Position numbers and translations under genes: made by a program
Notes under the pieces: model-generated
The model's database searches: none
What the model was told of the DNA's origin: nothing
Seen by the model: only the letters and a program-made list of their open reading frames with translations
Shown: in pieces, positions 37,648 through 48,320 of the stretch
How positions within the stretch are numbered: position 1 is the stretch's first letter
Layout: every line of letters starts with the position of its first letter
Assembly (NCBI GenBank): GCA_003833135.1
Contig: QZLH01000133.1
Span: forward strand, 18,485 to 82,484
Reading direction: 5' to 3'
Length of the DNA: 64,000 nucleotides
Source of the DNA: Oehlia diaphana
Lineage: Eukaryota; Glomeromycota; Glomeromycetes; Glomerales; Glomeraceae

Positions 37648-38724
37648 ATATAGTTCCGAAATTAAGCAACCTTTTTTATTATAGAGTTGCTTAATTTCAG
37701 GGTAGTTTATTTTTTTGAATAAAAATCTGAAAAATCTGAAAAATCTGAAGAAAACTGTGCATTTAAATGATCAAATAAATGATCTGTACAATATTGTGAT
37801 CTATAAATCAGCCGTGCATTCTTGTTTCTCATGTTTCAGTTAAAATTCACTACACAGTATATCACAAAAAAAGAGAAGACATAATAGCACCATTAGAGAA
37901 NNNNNNNNNNNNNNNNNNNNNNNNNNNNNNNNNNNNNNNNNNNNNNNNNNNNNNNNNNNNNNNNNNNNNNNNNNNNNNNNNNNNNNNNNNNNNNNNNNNN
38001 NNNNNNNNNNNNNNNNNNNNNNNNNNNNNNNNNNNNNNNNNNNNNNNNNNNNNNNNNNNNNNNNNNNNNNNNNNNNNNNNNNNNNNNNNNNNNNNNNNNN
38101 NNNNNNNNNNNNNNNNNNNNNNNNNNNNNNNNNNNNNNNNNNNNNNNNNNNNNNNNNNNNNNNNNNNNNNNNNNNNNNNNNNNNNNNNNNNNNNNNNNNN
38201 NNNNNNNNNNNNNNNNNNNNNNNNNNNNNNNNNNNNNNNNNNNNNNNNNNNNNNNNNNNNNNNNNNNNNNNNNNNNNNNNNNNNNNNNNNNNNNNNNNNN
38301 NNNNNNNNNNNNNNNNNNNNNNNNNNNNNNNNNNNNNNNNNNNNNNNNNNNNNNNNNNNNNNNNNNNNNNNNNNNNNNNNNNNNNNNNNNNNNNNNNNNN
38401 NNNNNNNNNNNNNNNNNNNNNNNNNNNNNNNNNNNNNNNNNNNNNNNNNNNNNNNNNNCACAAAAAAAGAGAAGACATAATAGCACCATTAGAGAAAGAG
38501 TTGTTAAGAGTTACTGTAATTTGGAACAATTTGCATAATTAATGTTTATAATACTTAATAAAATTGTCCATCATTTGAAATGTTAAGTGATTTTAGCAAT
38601 ATTAAATGTTTCTTTATTACGTTTATTGACTTTTATTACAGAAGTTCGTGAGTTGCTTATTTTTAGAACTATAATAATTGGAAGGTTGCTTATTTTCGGG
38701 GGTTGCTTAATTTCAGAACTATAT
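37648..38724. mobile_element. TIR DNA transposon fragment (GTTGCTTAATTTC ends)
   Basis: Left end 37648-37671 and right end 38701-38724 are inverted repeats of about 24 bp with one mismatch (GGTTGCTTAATTTCRGAACTATAT). GTTGCTTAWTTTC recurs just inside both ends (near 37686 and at 38655 and 38685), a subterminal repeat pattern seen in DNA transposons. The interior is mostly the N gap; visible flanks encode only a short Lys/Arg-rich peptide (QKKRRHNSTIRE), perhaps part of a helix-turn-helix transposase. Family not determined. Confidence 0.6.
37901..38458. other. Assembly gap (558 N)
   Basis: Unknown bases. The 38 bases immediately left (37863-37900) and right (38459-38496) of the gap are identical, so the contig ends overlap or carry a repeat. 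Apparent open frames across the gap are meaningless. Confidence 0.98.
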
Positions 38725-40335
38725 GGTAATTGCATTTTATTTGATATAAAAATGATCAATATGACATATATATAAATATTACATCGTATTTATTATATAA
38801 ATTCTATCAATCACATGCAAATTGGCAATTAACTTTAAAATTTATTATATAAGTAAAGTGAGTAGATGACATAAAGTTAAAAAATTGGTTCTCATATTCT
38901 AGCTGGATCATCATAACGGAAATCTTAAATTTTTATTTTTTTTTTATTAACCAATCAAATCACTCTAAACTATATCACATAATAAATTAAATATTGTAAT
39001 TCTACCTGTTAAATGCCTAACATTTAATGAACAATAAAAAAATTTTTTTAAAAAAATCACAATTAAACATGAGAAACAAAACTTGTAATTAACTTGATAT
39101 ATAAAATCTGTTGATAACTTTTTATTGAATTAACTATATTATGTAAATGTTACATTTGTACTATATGATTAAATGAAAAAAAATTTTATTCTAAAAATAA
39201 ATAACGAGTTAAATTAAAATAAATTTTGATATAAGAACTAATTTTTTAACTTTATATCGCTTAATTATAATAAATCAAATCTTTAATAAATTAGATTTGG
39301 TATTATTTTAGTTTTTTTTTTTAAACCAAATTTATTATATTAAACCAATTAAATTTTATTAGTAAAATTGTAATATTTTATAAAATTGAATTTTAAAATC
39401 TTAATATATTGATTTTTTTTAAATTTAATATTAATATATTTTTTTAAAAAATATGGTTTTCTTTCATATTTGCAATATGTTGTACTTCTTTTTTTAGTGA
39501 TTTTTATATATTAATTATATTGATCATTTTGATTACATGACTTTATTAAGATTTTCTATTTTTTAAAAAAATCTTGATATAAGTAAGACTTTATACATTT
39601 ACTATATACTATAAAAAATTTTATATTATACATATTTTTGACTATTCTGTAAATTCTCTTAATATATTAAAAATAATTTAGAAAGTAATGTAAATTTGCC
39701 AGTACTAAGATACCTGATATTTTAGTCTCTATAGTTTATACATTCTCACTATTAAGTTTTCATATTTTCTTACATTATCTTATTAAATGTTTATTATCTG
39801 AATTTTCTTTAGAACTTGTAAAAAGAAGTAAATCTCTCTTACATTATTTATAAATTGGTGAACAATATTGGTAATAATAAGTTTGTTGATCTTACTTATT
39901 AGCTTATATTTAAAATCTAATAATAGTATTAGTTCAAGAGAAATTACTACTATTTTTCATTAAGTATATTGAGTATGACATAGGTAATATTTATTTTAAA
40001 TATTTAATTACCCTGAACTTTGTGAATATTTCAGATTATGATGCTAGGTAATTACCAGCTCAGAAGTATACACTTCTATGTAACAAATACCATATATTGT
40101 GAGTTACAGTAACTTGCAAATTTTGGAGATTTGGCCAATTATGTGAATTTTTACTGATAAAATAATTAGGTATTGTTATATGTCACACTTATGATGTTTA
40201 TTAGATTATTTAAATAATATAAAGAATGTGATTTTGTCAGTCTGTTGTTCTTTCATATATACCACTATCACCAACTTTTTCACGAGTATATCCTTACTGA
40301 GTCCAGTCTGATGATCTTTTTGAATCCAATCTATA
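38725..40335. other. A+T-rich intergenic DNA
   Basis: No gene recognised. Mostly A/T homopolymer-rich sequence, with a more complex stretch from about 40000 leading to the MITE at 40336. Confidence 0.5.
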
Positions 40336-40578
40336 GTTGGGTGCCGAAACTCTTCATATGCCAAAACTTATTGTCCATATACTGAAAATAGTTCAGCTTT
40401 TAGTTTTATAGTTGCCAAATCTGAAAACCTAAACCCATTGCTAATATCCTAAGCCATTTCCAAAATCCTAATTTTACTGAAAATTTAACCTAAATCTAGA
40501 TTTAGTAATGGTCTAATAGTTTGGGATTTCGGCAATAGTTTCGGCAATTGCATATGTCGAAATATTTCGGCACCCAAA
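40336..40578. mobile_element. MITE with TIRs and TATA target duplication
   Basis: The ends are inverted: TTGGGTGCCGAAA at 40337-40349 and its complement at 40565-40577, with partial pairing extending inward over CATATG. The element is flanked by TATA on both sides (40332-40335 and 40579-40582). About 243 bp, non-coding and non-autonomous. A further inner CGGCAA/TTTCGGCA repeat lies near 40530. Confidence 0.7.
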
Positions 40579-40799
40579 TATAATCCAATCATGTCAGTTT
40601 TTAGCACAGTCATGTGAATTTTGATGCAGACCAAATTTAAACTTTGATTGGCAGTTAATTGTGCTAAGTCCTATGATGTTGATCAATCAGACTTGAACTA
40701 AATTTATCACGACTGATCTACATTTTTTGTATTTAATAATTTACAATTATAGTAGTCTTAGTCTTTAATATTATTATAAAATATAACATTAATATTAAT

Positions 40800-42111
40800 A
40801 TTAACACATAAATCACGCAGACAGGCTCAAGCTATGAAGGTGGAAAATAGTGGTGATCACCTTGACGATTAGTTGAAGAATCTCAATGACAGTAACGAGC
40901 TGTCAGCAATAAACGAAATTGGAGACTACTGGACCGAGAAACCACCCAAGAATATTCACGTCTTAGTCGAACCACCTGCCGCGAACAGGAATTACTTGAC
41001 CGCGTCTCAGTTTTGGAGAAATCGCTCAGCAAGTCTGTTTATGGTATGTATTTTTATCCTCCGATCCTCCAGCCTGACCTGAGGTTGCTGAAATATTCAG
41101 GGCACGAGACTAACCTGTTGTTGCATTACAACGTTCGATATCGTCGTTAGCCCGAAACGAACTAGGGGTTTCAACTGGACAGTGGATATCGATGACGCGA
41201 CTCTTGATGGCCCCAAAGAATACATACGTGAAATGGAGAAACCGCTGGCACTTGAAAATAATGGAGCAGTTCTAAACTCATAAGTAGTGGTGAGAGATAT
41301 TCACCTCGGAACGATCAAGACCTCTGCAAAATGCTCTAGCTATTCGTATCAAACAACAGCTTCTATTCATTGAGACGCAATCGAAGCCCTTCAACGAATG
41401 GACCTTCCCGAAAGTGTGCGAACTCTACGGTCTTTGCGATGATCCGAATCCTAGTACTGACGTGTTCCCTCTTTTTTCGTATGGTTCTGCTAACCTGAGT
41501 AGTGACAAGTCTAAAGCCGTGGTTAAGCATCTAATGGCCGAATTAAAACTGCGACAAGATGTTACTCCTCTCGACAGGGCGTATGAGGCGACGAAGACCA
41601 TTTATTCTTACTGTTACCTAGCAAGCGCGGTTTCCTTTTACAAAGATAATTTCAAGCTCATACCGGAGAAGCTTGTCGAGGGACGAAATGGGCAAGGAAA
41701 TCTTGATTATGCAGTAGAATGTCGTTCGACTGGCGGGACCCTTGGTGTGATCTAAGTTAAGAAAGAAATTTTATGAAGGGGCTCGCCCAGGCGACCGTAC
41801 AGATGGAGTCAACCTTGACACGTTAACGCAAAGCCGATGAAATCAACAATGGGCAGGATGTGGATAGAGTGTTTGAGATCGTTACCGATGCGTCCGAATG
41901 GTACTTTATGGAATGTTCGCTAGATCACGAGGGGAAGCCAACGTTTAAGCTATCGGAAAAAGTGACCGTTGTGTACAAAGACGAGAATTTGCAAGATAAG
42001 GTGGAAAAGGTCCTCGGTCATATTGTTAGGTTGTTGGAGGAGTCGCAAAAGCCGATGAAAGCTTCTCAAAGTGGTGAGGGGTCTCGGGAAATAAAAAGGT
42101 CAAATCATTGA
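40800..42111 (+). pseudogene. Crinkler (CRN)-like effector pseudogene with PD-(D/E)XK-like domain
   Basis: Starts at a splice acceptor near 40824 inside a Crinkler N-terminal module (LSAINEIGDYW, NIHVLVEPPA), so the first exon is missing. A 57-bp intron is visible at about 41044-41100. The nuclease-like half reads FDIVVSPKR, LALENNGAV, then with frame changes FNEWTFPKVC, YEATKTIYSYCYL, EKLVEGRNGQ and NLDYAVE. It ends with FEIVTDASEWYFMEC and VLGHIVRLLEESQK. I see an in-frame TAG near 40870, a TAA near 41281, another stop near 41330, frameshifts, and a TAA at about 41753 at the expected catalytic Glu of the VIxVKK strand. It is better preserved than the copy at 19.7-21.8 kb. Confidence 0.78.
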
Positions 42112-42699
42112 ACAAAATCACAGAAGTAAAACGAGTGAGTTAGTGTAGATAAACATAGCGTAGCAGGCCAGTCGTTAGAATTATGTATCACGGGCGCCGA
42201 CCCGATTTGTATTTATTTTTTTTTCCTATATTAATAAAAAAAGCGCGCGTGTTTTATAAAGCATAAATGTATGTCTGCCGGCCCTAGTGGCAGTGTTACG
42301 TAATGTTTGATTCGAGCAGGTTCGGAGGGTGACCAACGCTGGAGATGAACACGCATGCCACAATATGTTTATCAGTTAACAGTAACGCCATTCACTTCAT
42401 ACAGAATATAACGGTTAAACCATGGCCGTTCGGGCGGACTTTATTAAATCAAAAACTGAGTTCCTGAACTCGGTTCACTTTACATTCACGTGACATGCTA
42501 CACTATATTTTTTGAAACCTGGCTAACTACATAATCAATTTTATCCCAGCTTAATTTCGCTAAGCTCAAAACAGAATATGATCTTACTCATTGAATCTTG
42601 TCAGAACCTATACAACGAAACAGATCATAAATTTTTCGCGCCTGCTCTGTTTTCTTCCAGAGCGTAGTTTTCGTTATCTCCTTCGGAAAATTTCAGAAT
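42112..42699. other. Intergenic, G+C-richer island
   Basis: No gene found. Contains GCGCGCG and GCCGGCCC patches unusual for this window. The composition matches the neighbouring effector and nuclease relics, so this may be part of the same transferred or duplicated block. Confidence 0.35.
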
Positions 42700-42945
42700 C
42701 TTGCATTTCAGAATGTTGTAATGTATGTAAATCATATTGGCGGAATTCCTACCAACAATAACGCAACCAATCTCGAATGGTGTACACAGAAAGAAACACT
42801 CAACACGCCGTACGTCTTGGACTTGGATACCTGCTGTCAAGCAGATTTTTGTTGATGGATCTTTCCGAGAATTTCCATCCTTAGCAGAAAGCATAACGTG
42901 TTACTGGAATTACGCTAGAGGATATCCGTTTGGGAGTACGTGACA
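42700..42945 (+). pseudogene. HNH endonuclease-like relic
   Basis: After a splice-like CATTTCAG, the plus strand encodes VNHIGGIPTNNNATNLEWCT, the core of HNH homing-type endonucleases (His-Asn...Asn-Leu-Glu-Trp). A one-base frameshift follows, then NTQHAVRLGLG, another shift, and VKQIFVDGSFREFPS (NUMOD1-like). The first catalytic His region is partly altered and no full frame remains. The upstream N-terminal half is missing. Confidence 0.6.
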
Positions 42946-42990
42946 GTCGTGACACGGTAAAATTTTCAGACCGCAAAAATCACGTGTCTA

Positions 42991-43020
42991 TATAAAAAGT
43001 TCGCGATCTTGTATATAAAG
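42991..43020 (+). promoter_or_regulatory. TATA-box pair upstream of the Uma2-like gene
   Basis: TATAAAAAG at 42991-42999 and TATATAAAG at 43012-43020 lie 84 and 63 bp before the ATG at 43075, a usual distance for a fungal core promoter. No other TATA sequence is as well placed in the region. Confidence 0.4.
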
Positions 43021-43074
43021 GTAACGCTGTCAGCGTTTCTCTTGTTTTCTCACGACTGCACCTTGGAACAGAAA

Positions 43075-43953
43075 ATGAGTGTCTCAACAGAAGGTTCAGA
43101 AGAAATGTTCGTTCAAGTGACCCGAGAGACCAGACAGGCCTCTAAAATTAACCAAGTATTTAAGTGATGCTTAAGACTGTTTTAAAATAGCAAAGAAGTA
43201 TAGCTAACGACTACATGCACGAAAATTGATGAAATACTTTTGCAAAATCGAAATCAAAACCTTATCAAGATTCCTCTTCCTGAACTAGATGAATGTAATG
43301 TATATGTACAAGAGGCGATATTTGATAAATACGATGCTGAAATGATTGAGAAGGACTTATTCATCAAAGTAAGTTTTATTTCAAGTTAAATATCATTGAT
43401 TTGAATCTGGCCACTTTCTATATATTGACGGAGGGCATAAAACAGAAATCCAAGCCAATTTGACGTTTTCAGGCAAGGTACATAATCGAATTTGGTACGT
43501 AGCACCAGGGACATCGTGTATGATGATGGGAAACAAATATAAGCCAGATGTTGGCATCTGGTTTATTAGGCCAACTCATGCGCAATTGCATAAACCATTC
43601 GTCAACGCATGTCCTCCGCCTGACATTTATATTGAGGTAATTTATTAATAAGTTCTTGCAGAATTGCAAATGGCTTTGCTCATCAGATCTAAATTTGACA
43701 GGTGTTTTATAATCGCGATCCCGATCGTGGATTCGCGCTTGAAAAACTTGCTGTGATTCAGCAAAATAATCTTGGGATAGAGTTTATTGGAATCGCATTG
43801 CCCGATGGCCAAGCTCCTTTCCATCAAAATCTGAATCCCGGAGTAGCATCGGTCCCTTCTACTCCTGTAAATCCTCCAAATGTTAGACCCCCTCGTGCGC
43901 CCTATTTTGTTTACTGGAATGGTACCAATTTGGTTTACTATAAAATTGATTGA
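43075..43953 (+). CDS. Uma2-like PD-(D/E)XK endonuclease domain protein
   Basis: Exons 43075-43155, 43204-43384, 43473-43636 and 43702-43953 give 225 aa. Key features: KYKPDVGIWF, then PPPDIYIEVFYN across the last intron. This is the PD...(E)xV pattern of Uma2/DUF820 restriction-like nucleases; an expected Lys is replaced by Phe/Tyr-Asn. A Pro-rich linker (PSTPVNPPNVRPPRAP) and a terminal strand YFVYWNGTNLVYYKID end the protein. The domain is common in cyanobacteria and occurs in multiple copies in Rhizophagus. One doubt: the exon 2 donor must be an unusual GTTAAA at 43385. With the canonical GTAAGT at 43369 the frame breaks and the gene would be a pseudogene. Confidence 0.6.
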
Positions 43954-46254
43954 AACGAACATTTGGTGTTACTATGTGGATGGACAATGGAGCTAAATAT
44001 TGTACTTGATACGATTTCTATGCCATGATCTCATGAATGAAAGTTATTATGGTGTGCATGAACATGATTATGAAGATTTAAAATAATTGTATTTTTTCAT
44101 AAATCTCTTGTAGATGAATAGACAATAGATTATTATACATTGCAAGTTATACAAAATAAAAATTCTATGCATATGCGTGCTTGTAAATTCTGCAGAACGA
44201 ATGATCCCTATTATTATTATTCCCATTTTATATACAATTTATTATAGAAACTAGAGTGGCGTCAGGAATCAAGTTGGCACGCCTTTTAATATTTTTTCAG
44301 TTAATATGTATTTATCGTGAGTTGGGTATTTATGTTTTTGTTTGTAATAATATAAAATATGGCCGCTATGATCATCATTTTTTGAAGAATCGCGTTTTTT
44401 TTAATTTTCTTAAAAAATATATATATACAGTATATTACCATATTACCCGCCATCCATAGAGTAGTTAACTGCAAATCTAATACTTGAAGTTTGAAGCTTA
44501 AAGCTTATGCTTAAGCCTACACTTAAGTATATGCTTTAAGCTTTAAACTTAATATAAAAATGCTGGAAAAGTTTTATAGTTAGTATAATTAATAAATTTA
44601 TTAAAATTGCTATAATTAAAGCTAGACATTATACAGACTTTTCAGCATTCTTATCTCCAAACTAATAAAAAAACCCATTAATTTATTATATTCGGCTGGT
44701 ATATGATTACATAAATCTGTCAATATATATACACATATGCAATTTTCATTCCAGTATTGCATTAATTCTCCTTTTTTATAAATCATATTGATTAACATAT
44801 CTTATAATTCTAATGCAGATAAACATTTCAGATGATTAATCAGGTTATACCTGCACCAAGGTTTTTTCTTTCTAGTATCGAATAGGTGACAAGTTTATTG
44901 AAAAAGAAATTGTTATTTAAATATCTTAATCTTCTCATCAATATTAGCAGCCAACTGGATGCCTGCTAAAATTATGTAATTTGGATAAATAATGTTTGCT
45001 AAAATTTCTGGAAAATAATATCTCTGTCAATAGAAAATTCATAGTGCATGTTCTGGTATTTTTAAGCATATACTGAAGTGATGATTGGACTTATCATTGG
45101 TGAAATTTTTCTTTTATTTCTTCTATCACAACAATAATACCTTTATCTTTGTAATATCTGCCATCATTATATGTATCATCATCTTCACATTAATTCCCTT
45201 TATCATGCTATACTCTATCCTCTTTGACTTGGAATCTACCTGCAGAATTAGAGACATAAGTTAATGGAATAGATACAATTGTAACACTTATCTTAGCAGC
45301 TTAGCTATAATTTTATTTTATATACAACTAATCTTATATTGTATTTAATTAATAATATTAATATAAACTTTGATTTATATTAATTTTTATAGTTAATTAA
45401 TTTAAAAATAAATTATACGAATTTAAGAAATATTTTGGAAAATTTGGAAAAAAATGTAAATATTATTTTATAAATCTAAAAGTAAAGAATATTAATTTTT
45501 ATGTTTAAATTAAATTATTATTAGTATTATTTATATTATTATTTTATTTTTTTAATGTATACATTAGTTGGTTTTTTTTGATGTAATTGAATAAATTATA
45601 TTATATATACATAAATAAAAGAAGTTGTTAAATATAGATTTTATGAATTAGATTTATTAAAAGTTTGACAATTGCCTAAAAAATAATGTAGAACTGAGAT
45701 GATTGTTAAGAGTATTATATATTTCAAAGAAAAAAGCAGGTAACTAATTGGATAACTTTGATAAATAACTACCAAGTAGTAAGAATACTACACATAAATT
45801 TTCGGTAATGCAAAATAAGTGAAATATGTTAAAGTCAGCATATATTGGATGGGAATCCAAATGATGGCCTATCCAGTAGAATTTAAAGAACCAAAACTAA
45901 ACTCTTTTAGATTAGTATCAGCTAACAGCTGACGTGCATCAGGTGATAGTGATGTCGGCCAAAAAACACTTAAGGCGTTATAATATTGGGCAATATTGGG
46001 CCGATAATGTAGGCCGGCAATCGACATCTGACGCATGACAGAATCATAATCAGTCAGGAAAATGAAATACAATTATAATCTACTATAGTTAAAATTTTGT
46101 TCTCTCTATATATTTTTATCAAGTTACAATAAAATTTAATAAATTTAATAAATAAATATTTAATATAATATTATAACTCAAAAACAATGTCCATTTCTAT
46201 CCTATTATGTGCAATTGAAATAATGTATATATATATATAATTATATTATTTTGA
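43954..46254. other. Intergenic, A+T-rich
   Basis: No confirmed gene. A 67-codon minus frame at 45869-46072 (ending PDARQLLADTNLKEFSFGS) has protein-like composition but no start context or family match; it may be a fragment. A strong hairpin lies at 44487-44550. Confidence 0.4.
44487..44550. repeat. Hairpin: 29-bp inverted repeat, 6-bp loop
   Basis: The arms AAGTTTGAAGCTTAAAGC... (44487-44515) and ...GCTTTAAGCTTTAAACTT (44522-44550) pair with few mismatches, built from AAGCTTAA units. It is not downstream of a gene that needs a terminator. It may be the centre of a foldback element. Confidence 0.6.
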
Positions 46255-47838
46255 TTATTCGTAATCACTTCCTCTATAAATGCTATTAAATTCCACCACC
46301 TTGATACCTTTTTCTTCAATCATCTTCAATACATTTGATTTCTCATTTCTTAATGTTGCAATTCCCAAAAATTTTAAATTATTATTACTCCTTTCAATAT
46401 AATTCAAAATTGGTTCAAAATTATTAAATTCAATATCTTGTAAATTAATTGTTGTCAATTTACAATGAACATTATCTAAAAATTGTTTAGTATTATTATA
46501 AGAATGAGGACAACGAATTGATACTACTTTAACATTTGTAGGTAAATTTTTGGCTAAATTTTTAAAAATACCATCTAACCTACAATCAGATGAACTAGTA
46601 ATATTTAAATTTTTAATACTTAAATTACTTAATTTACTAAAATTTTGCAATACTTGTAATGTAACATTTGAACTAATTCTAATATCTAATGTTTCAAGAT
46701 ATGAACAATTTAATAACGCGTCAATAATTAGAATAGTAGGTTTATCAATCATTAATCTACGTAATGATCCACTCAAATATTTGATCATCATAATTTTAAC
46801 TTCAGATTTTAATTTTGGGGATTGAATTGATAACTCCAAAAGTTCAAAAGATGACGATCTTAATTCTTCACAATTATCTAATGTTATCTTTTTACAATTA
46901 CGAAATTTTAAATATTTTAAATTTGATAAACCTTTAAGATTCTCAAAAGAGACTCCCTTGAAATTAATATAAACAAAATCTAATGAGACCAAAGAATCTT
47001 TTTTTGAATCTAAAGATAAGAATATATCATATAATAATTTATTTTGAGGAATTGCTGTTCGAAAGGTATGTGTACGAGATTCATCATTTGATATTTTAAA
47101 TCTCTTAAGATTACGTTGATTTTTAATAATTGAACAAATTTCTTTAATTGGTGGAGAAACTGAATTATATTTATCTATATTAATTTGTAAATATTCAAGA
47201 TTTAGACAAATATTTGAAAATTTTCTTAAAAATTCCAAGAAAATCTTATTATTTAATTCACCTCCACAAAAATCAAATTGAATCGATTTTAAATTTGATA
47301 AATTTTTAATATGATTCTCAATAAATTGTTTACTAAAAATATTTCTAATTAATGAAGTTGAAGAAGTATTCATTTGTTTAATATTCTCACATTGTCTTAA
47401 TAGCATGTAATGAAACAATGAAACAATATTATCTTTAGTTTCATCATTTAATTCTATTTTTTTAATATCAAGTTTATCAAGCCTATCAAGCCAATTTAAA
47501 ATTGCTTCTCTTATATCCTTTTGATTAAATACCTTTATATATTCCGGATAATTATAAAATGTTTTACGTACATTTCTAATTGTAATTCTATCGCGGAAAA
47601 GTCTTTGTAACCGATCTATTTCTCTTTGATTTAAGAAATTTTTTAATGTTGAAATTATTTTAAAATGATTTTTTTTATGTTTTGGATTTTCAAAAGGATT
47701 TGCATAAAGTAATCGAATTATCATTTCACCCCAGGATCGAGTTACAAATAAACAAGTAAATAATGTTGAACGATCATTGTAAAGATGTTTATTAAAAAGT
47801 ATATAGAAACAATCGTATGTTAATTTTTGCAAACTCAT
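46255..47838 (-). CDS. F-box-like protein with leucine-rich region
   Basis: One exon, 527 aa. Residues 1-45 (LTYDCFYILFNKHLYNDRS, then LFTCLFVTRSWGEMIIRLLY) match the F-box-like N-terminus typical of Rhizophagus proteins, in which CLLVNR-W is the usual core. Residues about 170-520 form irregular leucine-rich repeats (NLKYLKFRNCKKITLDNC, LSNLSIKNLNI). Such proteins join SCF ubiquitin ligases through Skp1; the substrate is unknown. The start is the first Met and the F-box begins immediately, so no 5' exon is needed. Poly-A tracts lie just upstream. Confidence 0.82.
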   Translation of the reverse strand: MSLQKLTYDCFYILFNKHLYNDRSTLFTCLFVTRSWGEMIIRLLYANPFENPKHKKNHFKIISTLKNFLNQREIDRLQRLFRDRITIRNVRKTFYNYPEYIKVFNQKDIREAILNWLDRLDKLDIKKIELNDETKDNIVSLFHYMLLRQCENIKQMNTSSTSLIRNIFSKQFIENHIKNLSNLKSIQFDFCGGELNNKIFLEFLRKFSNICLNLEYLQINIDKYNSVSPPIKEICSIIKNQRNLKRFKISNDESRTHTFRTAIPQNKLLYDIFLSLDSKKDSLVSLDFVYINFKGVSFENLKGLSNLKYLKFRNCKKITLDNCEELRSSSFELLELSIQSPKLKSEVKIMMIKYLSGSLRRLMIDKPTILIIDALLNCSYLETLDIRISSNVTLQVLQNFSKLSNLSIKNLNITSSSDCRLDGIFKNLAKNLPTNVKVVSIRCPHSYNNTKQFLDNVHCKLTTINLQDIEFNNFEPILNYIERSNNNLKFLGIATLRNEKSNVLKMIEEKGIKVVEFNSIYRGSDYE

Positions 47839-48320
47839 TTTTTTTTTTAAAGAATGAATTTTAAGGTTAAGATTTCAGTGAAAAAAAAAAAGAAATGGTA
47901 ACGGTCAGCATTTATAAATATACGGTTTCTTCATGACATGGTTATACAATATTCATGTAACTTATGTGTTCCATTATTCTTTTTTTTTTTTACAAATTCT
48001 TAATAGAATTTTTTATTACACTTTTATACACTACTTTTAGTAATTGGCATTCTTTTTTTAGTCCTTATCTTTGTAAATCTGAAAAGTTTACACAAAAATT
48101 ATTTGACTTTGTTAAAATTTCCAAATTAGACCTTTTTTTAAATATCATTAAGATTTTGTAGATTGATACCACACACTAGTGTAACGATATGTCTTTCAAC
48201 ATTGTCTTTTTTTATCGAATGAATAAGTCAGAAAACAGGATACATTTAGAAAAACAACAAAAAGCCACATTGTGTTATTGTCTTATTAAGATGGGATGAA
48301 TGATGAACGATTAATAATTG

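Noticed and set aside
37840..38529. Open frames of about 200 codons across the N gap
   Set aside because: They consist almost entirely of unknown bases and carry no evidence of coding.
43469..43962. Two minus-strand frames of 66 and 105 codons
   Set aside because: Antisense to exons 3 and 4 of the Uma2-like gene.
46550..46825. A 91-codon plus frame
   Set aside because: Antisense shadow inside the F-box/LRR coding exon.
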